A DNA stretch of 64,000 nucleotides from Paramylibacter ulvae (lineage in GTDB: Bacteria > Pseudomonadota > Alphaproteobacteria > Rhodobacterales > Rhodobacteraceae): the NCBI RefSeq assembly GCF_014652655.1, contig NZ_BMZF01000007.1, positions 62,001 to 126,000 of the forward strand, read 5' to 3'. The translations under genes were made by a program, and so were the position numbers. Under the pieces are notes generated by a model, which was not told where the DNA came from, did not search any database, and saw only the letters and a program-made list of their open reading frames with translations. Below are positions 43,283 to 51,163 of the stretch, piece by piece. How positions within the stretch are numbered: position 1 is the stretch's first letter; each line of letters opens with the position of its first letter.

Positions 43283-44788
43283 ATGTTCGAGAATTTATCC
43301 GACCGCCTATCTGGCGTCTTTGATAAGCTAACAAAACAAGGCGCTTTGTCTGACGAGGATGTCTCCGTCGCCCTGCGCGAGGTTCGCGTTGCACTGCTCG
43401 AGGCCGACGTTTCACTGCCCGTTGCACGCGAATTTATTAAGGCCATCCAAGAAAAGGCCACTGGCCAATCGGTAACAAAATCCGTCACACCGGGCCAACA
43501 GGTTGTGAAAATTGTTCACGATGAATTGGTACATTTTCTGGCGGGTGACGATGCGAATGCGGGCGAATTAAAAATTGATTCCCCACCTGCACCGATCTTG
43601 ATGGTTGGTTTACAGGGGTCTGGTAAAACCACGACCACCGCCAAATTGGCAAAACGCCTTAAAGAAAAGAACAAGAAAAAAGTTCTGATGGCGTCGCTTG
43701 ACACCAACCGCCCCGCGGCGATGGAACAATTGGCGATTTTGGGTGGCCAAATCGGCGTTGATACCCTGCCAATTATCAAAGGCGAAAACGCGGTCACAAT
43801 CGCTAAACGCGCAAAACAACAAGCAACCCTTGGCGGTTACGACGTTTATATGCTCGACACTGCAGGTCGCTTGCACATCGATGATGCCTTGATGAACGAG
43901 GTCCAATCCGTTCGCGACGTTGCAACACCGCGCGAAACATTGTTGGTGGTTGATGGCCTCACCGGCCAAGATGCGGTGAACGTCGCCAAAGAATTTGACG
44001 AAAAGGTCGGCGTTTCTGGCGTGGCCCTGACCCGTATGGATGGCGATGGTCGCGGCGGTGCGGCCTTGTCCATGCGCTATGTCACAGGCAAGCCCATTAA
44101 ATTTGTCGGTCTTGGCGAAAAAATGGATGCGTTGGAAGAATTCCACCCGGAACGTATCGCTGGTCGCATTTTGGGCATGGGCGATATCGTATCGCTGGTG
44201 GAAAAGGCCCAAGAAACAATCGAGGCTGAACAAGCCGAACGCATGATGAAACGGTTCAAAAAGGGCCAATTCAACATGAACGATTTGAAAAGCCAGCTTG
44301 AACAAATGCAAAAAATGGGCGGCATGGAAGGCGTCATGGGCATGATGCCGGGCATGAAAAAAATGGCTGGCAAAATCGAAGACGCTGGCTTTGACGACAA
44401 AATGATCAAACGCCAAATCGCGTTGATCCAATCCATGACCAAAATGGAACGCGCCAATCCCCAAATCATGCAGGCCAGCCGCAAAAAACGCGTGGCCAAG
44501 GGTGCTGGCCAAGACGTATCCGATTTAAACCGTCTTTTGAAAATGCAGCGCCAAATGGGCGACATGATGAAAAAGATGGGTAAAATGGGCAAAGGTGGGA
44601 TGATGAAACAGGCCATGAAAGGCATGTTTGGCAAAGGTCCCCAAGTGCCCGGTGGTATGCCCGATATGGGCGACATCGATGAAAAACAATTGCAAGAAGC
44701 AGCGAAAAAAATGGGTGGCGGCCTGCCTGGCTTGGGCGGCGGTCTACAACTGCCCCCTGGCCTGTCTGGATTTGGTAAGAAAAAATGA
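43283..44788 (+). CDS. ffh: Signal recognition particle protein
   Basis: A 501-residue GTPase that binds signal peptides and the SRP RNA. The N domain is followed by G-domain motifs GLQGSGKTTTTAKLA, DTAGRLHIDDALM, TRMDGDGRGGAAL and GLGEKMDALEEFHPERIAGRILGMGD; the C-terminal M domain is rich in methionine (MMPGMKKMAGK, MGDMMKKMGKMGKGGMMKQAMKGMFG). The ATG at 43283 starts MFENLSDRL, as in the family. I found no SRP RNA gene next to it. The next gene starts in its stop (ATGA). Confidence 0.96.
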   Translation: MFENLSDRLSGVFDKLTKQGALSDEDVSVALREVRVALLEADVSLPVAREFIKAIQEKATGQSVTKSVTPGQQVVKIVHDELVHFLAGDDANAGELKIDSPPAPILMVGLQGSGKTTTTAKLAKRLKEKNKKKVLMASLDTNRPAAMEQLAILGGQIGVDTLPIIKGENAVTIAKRAKQQATLGGYDVYMLDTAGRLHIDDALMNEVQSVRDVATPRETLLVVDGLTGQDAVNVAKEFDEKVGVSGVALTRMDGDGRGGAALSMRYVTGKPIKFVGLGEKMDALEEFHPERIAGRILGMGDIVSLVEKAQETIEAEQAERMMKRFKKGQFNMNDLKSQLEQMQKMGGMEGVMGMMPGMKKMAGKIEDAGFDDKMIKRQIALIQSMTKMERANPQIMQASRKKRVAKGAGQDVSDLNRLLKMQRQMGDMMKKMGKMGKGGMMKQAMKGMFGKGPQVPGGMPDMGDIDEKQLQEAAKKMGGGLPGLGGGLQLPPGLSGFGKKK

Positions 44789-45300
44789 GCCACGTCATCG
44801 AAACCGAACGCCTGATTTTGCGTGCACCCGTGGCCAAAGACTGGGATCAATTCCAGCCATTTGCCATGTCTGAACGTGCTGTTGGTATTGGTGGCCCGCA
44901 TGATCTGGGCAAAGCGTTTCGTACATTCGCCGCTGAAATCGGCCATTGGGAAATTCGTGGTTACGGAATGTTTGCCGTGACCGAGCGTGGCAATGGCACT
45001 GCACTTGGCCTGATCGGGCCATGGTATCCCGCCGATTGGCCAGAAGCCGAATTGGCATGGATGGTTTGGGGCCAATCAGAGGGCAAAGGCATCGCCTATG
45101 AGGCCGCCGCCGCAACTCGCGATTTTGCATTTGATGTATTGGGCTGGGATACGGCAGTTTCTTATGTTGGGCATGGCGTTGATCGTTCCGCCGCTTTGGC
45201 GCGTCGCTTGGGCGCTGAAATTGATACGCTTGCAGCCACACCAAATGGCAAACCGTGTCAGGTTTTCCGCCATCCAAACCCAAAACAGGTGGCCGCATGA
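44785..45300 (+). CDS. GNAT-family N-acetyltransferase
   Basis: A 171-residue acetyltransferase of the RimJ type: ETERLILRAPVAKDWDQF at the start, then AELAWMVWGQSEGKGIAYEAAAATRDFAFDVLGW and GVDRSAALARRLGAE. It overlaps the end of ffh by 4 bases. The substrate is unknown; proteins with this N-terminus often act on amino-terminal or lysine residues of ribosomal proteins. Confidence 0.88.
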   Translation: MSHVIETERLILRAPVAKDWDQFQPFAMSERAVGIGGPHDLGKAFRTFAAEIGHWEIRGYGMFAVTERGNGTALGLIGPWYPADWPEAELAWMVWGQSEGKGIAYEAAAATRDFAFDVLGWDTAVSYVGHGVDRSAALARRLGAEIDTLAATPNGKPCQVFRHPNPKQVAA

Positions 45301-45353
45301 TGTCCGCCAGTTGCCATACGGATGTCCGACGCTTGTCCGACGCATGTCCGACA
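45301..45353 (+). repeat. Short repeats of TGTCCGAC spaced by 11 bases
   Basis: Copies of TGTCCG begin at 45301, 45323, 45334 and 45345; the last three read TGTCCGAC. Spacings are 22, 11 and 11 bases, about one turn of DNA per unit. They fill most of the gap between the GNAT and chorismate mutase genes. Confidence 0.6.
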
Positions 45354-45382
45354 GCCGCCATTTGCGTTTACGGAGCTTTGTC

Positions 45383-45679
45383 ATGACACCTGATCAAAAA
45401 CGCGCCGCAGAAATTTTGGCAGGTCACCGCGAAAGCATCGACCGCCTTGATGCGATCCTGATTTACACATTGGGTGAACGTTTCAAACACACTCAGGCCG
45501 TGGGCCAGCTCAAGGCCGAACACGCCCTGCCCCCATCCGACCCCGCGCGCGAAGCGCAACAAATCGATCGTTTGACAGATCTGGCAAATCGCGCCGATCT
45601 CGACCCGAAATTCGCCAAGGAATTTTTAAATTTCATCATTAGCGAAGTAATACAACACCACAAGAAACACCAAGAATAA
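45383..45679 (+). CDS. Chorismate mutase (AroQ type)
   Basis: A 98-residue all-helical protein. HRESIDRLDAILIYTLGERFKHTQAVGQLKAEHALPPSDPAREAQQIDRL holds the Arg and Lys pattern of AroQ enzymes, and FAKEFLNFIISEVIQHHKK ends it. It turns chorismate into prephenate for Phe and Tyr synthesis. Only the part from the ATG at 45383 resembles the family, and CGGAG lies shortly upstream; the open frame before it is out of register with the GNAT gene. Confidence 0.88.
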   Translation: MTPDQKRAAEILAGHRESIDRLDAILIYTLGERFKHTQAVGQLKAEHALPPSDPAREAQQIDRLTDLANRADLDPKFAKEFLNFIISEVIQHHKKHQE

Positions 45680-45719
45680 CAGGGGCTTGCCCCGTTAATA
45701 GCTTTTAGGAGAAAACATC

Positions 45720-46133
45720 ATGGCTATGAAAATCAGACTCGCCCGCGGCGGTTCAAAAAAACGTCCTTTCTATCGCGTTGTTGCAGCAGACAGCCGCATG
45801 CCACGCGATGGTCGTTACATCGAAAAATTGGGCACATATAACCCATTGTTGCCAAAAGACAGCGAAGAGCGCGTGCAATTGAACATGGAACGCGTGAAAT
45901 ATTGGTTGGGCGAAGGTGCACAACCATCAGACCGCGTACGTCGCTTCCTAGAGGCCGCTGGCGATCTACCAAAAACAGAACGCAACAACCCAAACAAAGC
46001 GAAACCAGGCAAAAAAGCCCAAGAACGCCTTGACGAAAAAGCAGCAGCAGCCGAAGCCGCAGCAGAGGCCGCAAAGGCACCTGCCGAAGCACCTGCTGAA
46101 GAAGCACCAGCCGAAGAAGCCGCTGCTGAATAA
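45720..46133 (+). CDS. rpsP: 30S ribosomal protein S16
   Basis: A 137-residue protein with the normal S16 core ([43 protein letters not shown]) and an additional C-terminal tail of about 50 residues rich in Ala, Glu and Pro (from about residue 92). Such tails are common in this order. AGGAGA precedes the ATG. It opens the rpsP-rimM-trmD-rplS ribosome set, here with two additional genes. Confidence 0.97.
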   Translation: MAMKIRLARGGSKKRPFYRVVAADSRMPRDGRYIEKLGTYNPLLPKDSEERVQLNMERVKYWLGEGAQPSDRVRRFLEAAGDLPKTERNNPNKAKPGKKAQERLDEKAAAAEAAAEAAKAPAEAPAEEAPAEEAAAE

Positions 46134-46156
46134 ATTGTTCATTTCGGGGGAATGTC

Positions 46157-46786
46157 ATGCGTGAATTTTCAGCGGCATTTCAAACCGAATTGATGGAATT
46201 GTTGAAGTGGCGCCGCGATGTGCGCCACTTCAAAACCGACCCTATCCCCCTTGATTTATTACAAAAATGTTTGAACGCATTTCAAACATCGCCTTCTGTT
46301 GGCCTGTCGGAACCGTGGCGCATTGTGCGCATCACATCACCCGAACGCCGCGCACAGGCCTTGGATAATTTCACCATCGCAAATGCCGATGCACTTCGTG
46401 GATACAGCGACGAGCGGGCGAAAACCTATGCTTCATTAAAGCTGTCAGGCATGCGTGATGCCCCCGAACAACTCGCTATATTTTGCGATGAATCCACGCT
46501 GAAGGGCGCGGGATTGGGAGCACAATCCATGCCCGAAATGCGCCGCTATTCTGTGGTTGCCGCGATCATGAATTTTTGGCTGGTCACACGGGCAAACGGA
46601 TTGGGGCTTGGCTGGGTTTCGATTCTTGATCCAGAACAGTTGCGCCGCGATCTGGACGTGTCCAATGATTGGGCATTGGTCGCATATCTGTGCGTTGGCT
46701 GGCCTGAACATGAAACGCTGACACCCGAACTGGAAACTGTTGGCTGGGAAACACGTGCACCCGAAATCACACTGATTGAAAAATAA
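46157..46786 (+). CDS. bluB: 5,6-dimethylbenzimidazole synthase
   Basis: A 209-residue nitroreductase-fold enzyme that breaks down FMN with oxygen to make the lower ligand of vitamin B12. The motifs WRRDVRHF (about 18-25), SPSVGLSEPWR (about 46-56), the central MPEMRRYSVVAAIMNFWLVTRANGLGLGWVSILDP and YLCVGWP are those of BluB and not of ordinary nitroreductases. It lies inside the ribosomal set between rpsP and rimM; no other cobalamin gene and no B12 riboswitch are near. Confidence 0.93.
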   Translation: MREFSAAFQTELMELLKWRRDVRHFKTDPIPLDLLQKCLNAFQTSPSVGLSEPWRIVRITSPERRAQALDNFTIANADALRGYSDERAKTYASLKLSGMRDAPEQLAIFCDESTLKGAGLGAQSMPEMRRYSVVAAIMNFWLVTRANGLGLGWVSILDPEQLRRDLDVSNDWALVAYLCVGWPEHETLTPELETVGWETRAPEITLIEK

Positions 46787-46854
46787 ATCATCATTTCAAT
46801 CACGCGCCAATCACAGTATGAAAAACCCAAATAGATTTAAAAGGCAATGACGAC

Positions 46855-47367
46855 ATGACCGCACAAGACCGTATTTGCATTGGCGCAATCCAAGGCGCGT
46901 TTGGCGTGAAAGGCGAAGTGCGCATCAAAAGCTTCTGCGCCGATCCCGCCGCAATTGGTGATTATGGTTTGCTCACGAACGAAGATGCCACGATGAGCTT
47001 TGATCTGCGCATCGTTGGTCAGATTAAAAACGGTTTTTCAGCACGCATCAAAGGTGTGCAATTCAAAGATCAGGCCGATGCGTTGAACGGCACCACATTA
47101 TGGATCGCACGTGATGCATTGCCTAATTTGCCCGACGATGAATATTACCATTCTGATCTGATCGGGTTGGATGTGTTTGATACGGGCGGCGAAAAAATTG
47201 GACGCGTGATTGGTGTGCATGATCATGGTGCAGGCGATATTCTGGAAATCAGCACCCCCAAAACAAAATCGAATGTGGCACTTTTGCCATTCACAAAGGC
47301 GGCCGTGCCGACCATTGATTTAGCAACCAAACGCATCATCGCCGACCCACCCGAAGGCGTGTTTTGA
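46855..47367 (+). CDS. rimM: Ribosome maturation factor RimM
   Basis: A 170-residue 30S assembly factor that binds S19. The N-terminal ICIGAIQGAFGVKGEVRIKSF and the C-terminal PRC-like part DDEYYHSDLIGLDVFDTGGEKIGRVIGVHDHGAGDILEI and LLPFTKAAVPTIDL are conserved. AAAAGGCAATGACGAC stands before the ATG. Only 3 bases separate it from trmD. Confidence 0.95.
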   Translation: MTAQDRICIGAIQGAFGVKGEVRIKSFCADPAAIGDYGLLTNEDATMSFDLRIVGQIKNGFSARIKGVQFKDQADALNGTTLWIARDALPNLPDDEYYHSDLIGLDVFDTGGEKIGRVIGVHDHGAGDILEISTPKTKSNVALLPFTKAAVPTIDLATKRIIADPPEGVF

Positions 47368-47370
47368 TTC

Positions 47371-48177
47371 ATGGCCGATAAACCCAGCAAATCCCATGGC
47401 CGCCTTGCTGTGCGCCCAACGTTGAAACCGACCGAGCTGATGACAGACCGCCCCGATCTTGCGGGGGCCTGGAAAGTGAAAATCGTAACCTTGTTTCCCG
47501 AAACTTTCCCAGGTGTTCTGGGTAGCTCGCTCACCGGTAAGGCATTGCAAGATGGTTTGTGGCAATTGGAAACAATCGAATTGCGCGGCTTTGGCATTGG
47601 CAAACACAAAGATGTGGATGCCAAACCAGCGGGCGGTGGCGCGGGCTTGGTTTTAAAACCCGATGTTGTTGGCCCCGCAATGGAACAGGCGCGTCGGGGA
47701 ACACCCCTTAATCCCAACGCTTGGCCCGTGATTTACATGTCACCGCGCGGCAAACCATTCACCCAAAAAATGGCGCAAAATTTCGCCAAAGCCGAAGGCA
47801 TGACCGTGTTGTGCGGGCGGTTTGAGGGTGTCGATGAACGCGTGTTGGAAGAATACAATATCCAAGAAGTTTCCATCGGTGATTTTGTCCTCACTGGCGG
47901 TGAAATTGCCGCGCAGGCCATGATCGATGCAACCGTGCGTTTGTTGCCAAATGTGTTGGGCAACGCGGATTCCACGGTTGAAGAAAGCTTTTCCAACGGT
48001 TTGTTGGAACATCCACAATATACCAAGCCCACGGAATGGAAGGGCCGCAAAATCCCCGAAGTTCTGCAATCTGGCCATCACGGCAAGGTTGACGCATGGC
48101 GGCGCGAACAATCGGAAAAAATCACAAAAGAACGCCGCCCCGATTTATGGGCCGCACATTTGGACAAAGAGGATTAG
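47371..48177 (+). CDS. trmD: tRNA (guanine-N1-)-methyltransferase
   Basis: A 268-residue SPOUT methyltransferase that makes m1G37 in tRNA. After an N-terminal stretch of about 33 residues, the core starts WKVKIVTLFPETFPGVLGSSLTGKAL; the knot is seen in VIYMSPRGKPFTQKMAQNFA, CGRFEGVDERVLEEY and EVSIGDFVLTGGEIAA; the C-terminal LEHPQYTKPTEWKGRKIPEVLQSGHHGKVDAWRRE is typical. The extra N-terminus occurs in relatives as I recall, so I keep the first ATG; the ATG at 47440 would remove most of it. Confidence 0.95.
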   Translation: MADKPSKSHGRLAVRPTLKPTELMTDRPDLAGAWKVKIVTLFPETFPGVLGSSLTGKALQDGLWQLETIELRGFGIGKHKDVDAKPAGGGAGLVLKPDVVGPAMEQARRGTPLNPNAWPVIYMSPRGKPFTQKMAQNFAKAEGMTVLCGRFEGVDERVLEEYNIQEVSIGDFVLTGGEIAAQAMIDATVRLLPNVLGNADSTVEESFSNGLLEHPQYTKPTEWKGRKIPEVLQSGHHGKVDAWRREQSEKITKERRPDLWAAHLDKED

Positions 48178-48180
48178 CCG

Positions 48181-49326
48181 ATGCAAATCCGAAGCCCTTG
48201 GCGCGCTGTTAGTGCGATGTTTATTCTAAACGGTGGGCTTTACGGCGTTTGGGCATCGCGCATTCCAACACTGGCAAATCTGCATGAATTGGGTGCATCC
48301 GCGCTGGGTTTATTATTGCTAGTAATGGCCGCGGGTGGACTGGTTTCGTTTTCCATCGCTGGGCGCGCTGCCGATCATTTTGGCGCAAAATATGCAAGCA
48401 TTTATGGTGGTATCGGTTGCGTATTGGGCTTGATCGCCGTTGCAATCAGCCCAAATATTTTCACCCTTTCCATCGCTGTGTTTTTGTTTGGTGGCTTTTT
48501 AGGCGGCACAGATGTTGCCATGAATGCATGGGCCGCAGAGGTGGAACGCAGCGCAAAACGCCCGATGATGGCCAGTTTTCACGCGATGTTTAGCCTTGGT
48601 GCTGGCATCGGTGCCAGCAGCGGATTTTTCGCCGCCAAACATGCAATGCCCTTGGCCGCGCATTTTTCAATTGTTGGCATTGTATTAGGTACCACCACTT
48701 TGTGGTTTGCAATGATCGCGTGGCAACCAAGCAAGCGGCGATCAGAAAACAAACCAAGCATGATCGCATTCCCCAGAGGGGTTTTATTGATCGTGGCGCT
48801 GATCGCGTTTTGCTGTTCCATCGGCGAAGGTGGTGTCGCGGATTGGAGCGCCTATATTCTGGTGGAAATGACGAATGCAACCGAATCCTCCGCCGCATTG
48901 GGATACACCGCATTTTCAATCACCATGGTGATCGTGCGCCTGATGGCGGATCGTTTGGTGGTTCAAATCGGTGCGGTGAATGCCGCGCGTGCGGCGGGAA
49001 TTTTCGCCATGGTCGGTGTGATTTTTGTGGTTATGCCAGGTGCATATATCCCCGCGCTCATTGGGTTTGCGCTTATGGGGGTTGGTTATGCGGTTGTGAT
49101 CCCATTGGCGTTTTCACGCGCGGCAAATGAACCATCCATGAACCAAGGGGCAGCGATTGCCAGTGTGGCAACGCTTGGTTACGGCGGCATGTTGATCGGC
49201 CCACCTGTGATCGGTTTTTTAGCAGAGCTGACAAATATCCGCTTTAGTTTCGGAATTTTGGCGGTTTTGGCAGGTTTTATCGTCTATTTCGCGGGTTTCT
49301 TGGAACAACGCGAAACTTCGGCGTGA
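48181..49326 (+). CDS. MFS transporter
   Basis: A 381-residue membrane protein with about twelve helices. It starts with FILNGGLYGVWASRIPTLANLHELGASALGLLLLVMAAGG and has the loop SFSIAGRAADHFGAKYA, resembling the motif-A region of the YbjJ-type facilitators. The start is 3 bases after the trmD stop, so it sits inside the ribosomal operon. Its substrate is unknown. Confidence 0.86.
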   Translation: MQIRSPWRAVSAMFILNGGLYGVWASRIPTLANLHELGASALGLLLLVMAAGGLVSFSIAGRAADHFGAKYASIYGGIGCVLGLIAVAISPNIFTLSIAVFLFGGFLGGTDVAMNAWAAEVERSAKRPMMASFHAMFSLGAGIGASSGFFAAKHAMPLAAHFSIVGIVLGTTTLWFAMIAWQPSKRRSENKPSMIAFPRGVLLIVALIAFCCSIGEGGVADWSAYILVEMTNATESSAALGYTAFSITMVIVRLMADRLVVQIGAVNAARAAGIFAMVGVIFVVMPGAYIPALIGFALMGVGYAVVIPLAFSRAANEPSMNQGAAIASVATLGYGGMLIGPPVIGFLAELTNIRFSFGILAVLAGFIVYFAGFLEQRETSA

Positions 49327-49622
49327 AACACTTGATTGATCCTGCGATTCACCATATAGAGCGCCCACTTGGTATGGAAGAATCGCATTCCTCCACATCA
49401 TAGGCCACTGAAATTTGAGGGGTCGTTTGCATTTGGGCTTTCTTCTGCCCCGATAACAAATGAATTTGCGCATCGTGTACCCGATAATAACAATGGCCGA
49501 AAACACGAAACGTCGACCTGTATCTCTGGTGGGCTTACAGCAATGTAGGGACCCAAGCGAAGACCAAGAGCCCTGAGGACGGAAAATCACATCGCCATTC
49601 AGGCGGGCAAAAGGAAAACGTT
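49327..49622 (+). other. Leader region of rplS-rpmE
   Basis: About 296 bases between the MFS gene and rplS with no clear gene. A 27-codon frame (49493-49576, starting MAENTKRRP) is possible but has no good ribosome site. GGGCTT...AAGAGCCC (49531-49536, 49566-49573) can form a stem around a GGGACCC centre and could be a control structure for L19; this is not proven. Confidence 0.4.
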
Positions 49623-49994
49623 ATGAACTTGCTAGCACAGCTTGAAGCTGAACAAATCGCAAGCCTTGGCAAAGATATCCCTGACTTCAAAGCAGGTGAT
49701 ACCGTGCGCGTAGGCTACAAAGTGACCGAGGGCACGCGCTCTCGTGTTCAAAACTACGAAGGTGTATGCATCGCGCGTCAAGGCGGCGACACGATTGCGG
49801 CATCTTTCACAGTTCGCAAAATTTCATTTGGTGAAGGCGTGGAACGTGTGTTCCCACTGTATTCAACAAATATCGACAACATCGAAGTTGTTCGCCGTGG
49901 CCGTGTGCGTCGTGCGAAACTTTACTATCTTCGTGATCGTCGTGGTAAATCTGCGCGTATCGCAGAACAAACCAACTACAAGCCTAAGAAATAA
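49623..49994 (+). CDS. rplS: 50S ribosomal protein L19
   Basis: A 123-residue protein with the full family pattern: [56 protein letters not shown] and [40 protein letters not shown] stands before the ATG. It is followed after 12 bases by rpmE, and the pair ends at a terminator. Confidence 0.98.
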   Translation: MNLLAQLEAEQIASLGKDIPDFKAGDTVRVGYKVTEGTRSRVQNYEGVCIARQGGDTIAASFTVRKISFGEGVERVFPLYSTNIDNIEVVRRGRVRRAKLYYLRDRRGKSARIAEQTNYKPKK

Positions 49995-50006
49995 GGACCT
50001 GTTGAT

Positions 50007-50228
50007 ATGAAAAACGATCTGCACCCAGATTACCACACAATCACAGTTAAGCTAACTGATGGTTCAACATACGAAACACGTTCAACATACGGCAAAGAAG
50101 GCGACGTTTTGGCGCTGGATATTGACCCGTCTGCGCACCCAGCATGGACTGGTGGCAACCAGAAATTGATGGATGCTGGCGGCCGTGTTTCCAAGTTTAA
50201 GAAAAAATACGACGGTTTGGGCTTCTAA
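50007..50228 (+). CDS. rpmE: 50S ribosomal protein L31
   Basis: A 73-residue L31. [50 protein letters not shown] matches the family. It has no cysteine at all and so lacks the CxxC zinc site: the zinc-free (C-minus) type. Such forms keep translation going when zinc is low if a zinc form exists elsewhere; here it may be the sole L31. Confidence 0.96.
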   Translation: MKNDLHPDYHTITVKLTDGSTYETRSTYGKEGDVLALDIDPSAHPAWTGGNQKLMDAGGRVSKFKKKYDGLGF

Positions 50229-50250
50229 GCTTACACCACATTATTTCGCG

Positions 50251-50282
50251 AAACGCCGTCCCGATTTGGGGCGGCGTTTTTC
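50251..50282 (+). terminator. Terminator after rpmE
   Basis: Stem AAACGCCGTCCC / GGGGCGGCGTTT (50251-50262, 50268-50279) with one G-T pair and a T tract behind. Confidence 0.9.
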
Positions 50283-50362
50283 GTTTGAAGGATGCGTTTG
50301 TCTGTTGATCTCGTACCCGCCATAGCGCACATATGGCACAGAATTTTGACAGCGAGGGTTAC

Positions 50363-51163
50363 ATGTCACGCATTTTGGTGTTTGGGAATGAAAAGGGTGG
50401 TGCAGGTAAATCCACCATGGCCATGCATATCACATCCGCACTTTTACATTCGGGCGCCACGGTTGGGGTGATGGATTTGGACATGCGCCAAGTCAGCCTG
50501 AAACGGTTTTTTGAAAATCGCACTGTATTTTCAAAAACGCACGACGTGACACTCCCGATGGCGGAAATTGGCGATATTGCCGCACACGAAGATATCACCC
50601 GCCCAGGTTGGGAAAAGCCCGCATTCGAGGCCGTTTTGGATGATCTAAAATCACGATTTGATTACGTGATCATCGACTGTCCAGGCGCTTTAACACCACT
50701 AAGTGCATTGGCACATGCGGCGGCGGACACGTTGATTACGCCGCTGAACGACAGCTATATCGATTTTGATTTGTTGGCGCGTGTTGATCCCGAAACGAAT
50801 GCGGTCAAAGGCCCATCGATTTATTCGGAAATGGTTTGGGACGCGCGTAAAAACCGAGCCCTCGCAGGGGGCAAGCCGGTAGACTGGATCGTGGCGCGCA
50901 ACCGTTTGTCATCACTGAACATGCACAACAAACGCAAACTTGGCGATGCGCTGACCGATCTGTCAAAACGCATTGGTTTTCGGTTTGCCGCTGGTCTGTC
51001 GGATCGTGTGGTATTTCGCGAATTATTCACACAAGGCTTAACCCTGTTGGATCACAAACTGGTCAACAGCATCCCAAGCAAGATGTCAAACGTCGCCGCG
51101 CGCCAAGAAGTGCGCGACTTGGTTTTGGAATTGAAACTGCCTGATTTGGAACTGGCGTTTTAA
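50363..51163 (+). CDS. mipZ: Division plane positioning ATPase MipZ
   Basis: A 266-residue ParA/MinD-type ATPase. The deviant Walker A motif is NEKGGAGKSTMAMH, Walker A' DLDMRQVSL follows, and DYVIIDCPGALTPLSALAHAAADTLITPLNDSYIDFDLLARVDPE is typical of MipZ rather than ParA. MipZ forms a gradient from the poles through ParB and stops FtsZ from assembling away from mid-cell. The ATG at 50363 with GAGGG before it starts MSRILVFGNEKGG. It ends 1 base before a convergent carboxypeptidase gene. Confidence 0.94.
   Translation: MSRILVFGNEKGGAGKSTMAMHITSALLHSGATVGVMDLDMRQVSLKRFFENRTVFSKTHDVTLPMAEIGDIAAHEDITRPGWEKPAFEAVLDDLKSRFDYVIIDCPGALTPLSALAHAAADTLITPLNDSYIDFDLLARVDPETNAVKGPSIYSEMVWDARKNRALAGGKPVDWIVARNRLSSLNMHNKRKLGDALTDLSKRIGFRFAAGLSDRVVFRELFTQGLTLLDHKLVNSIPSKMSNVAARQEVRDLVLELKLPDLELAF

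Noticed and set aside
43610-44512. Long minus-strand frame (300 codons) opposite ffh
   Set aside because: Lies wholly against the ffh coding sequence; its protein is His/Phe-rich with no family resemblance, a mirror effect of codon use in ffh.
44077-45075. Minus-strand frame of 332 codons across ffh and the GNAT gene
   Set aside because: Overlaps two well-supported genes; translation is a Met/Pro-rich mirror of the ffh M domain.
45678-45697. GGGGC/GCCCC hairpin before rpsP as a terminator
   Set aside because: Stem is only five pairs with a 2-base loop and no T run; gene order suggests readthrough.
46134-46160. Cobalamin riboswitch in front of bluB
   Set aside because: The gap between rpsP and bluB is about 23 bases, too short for a riboswitch.
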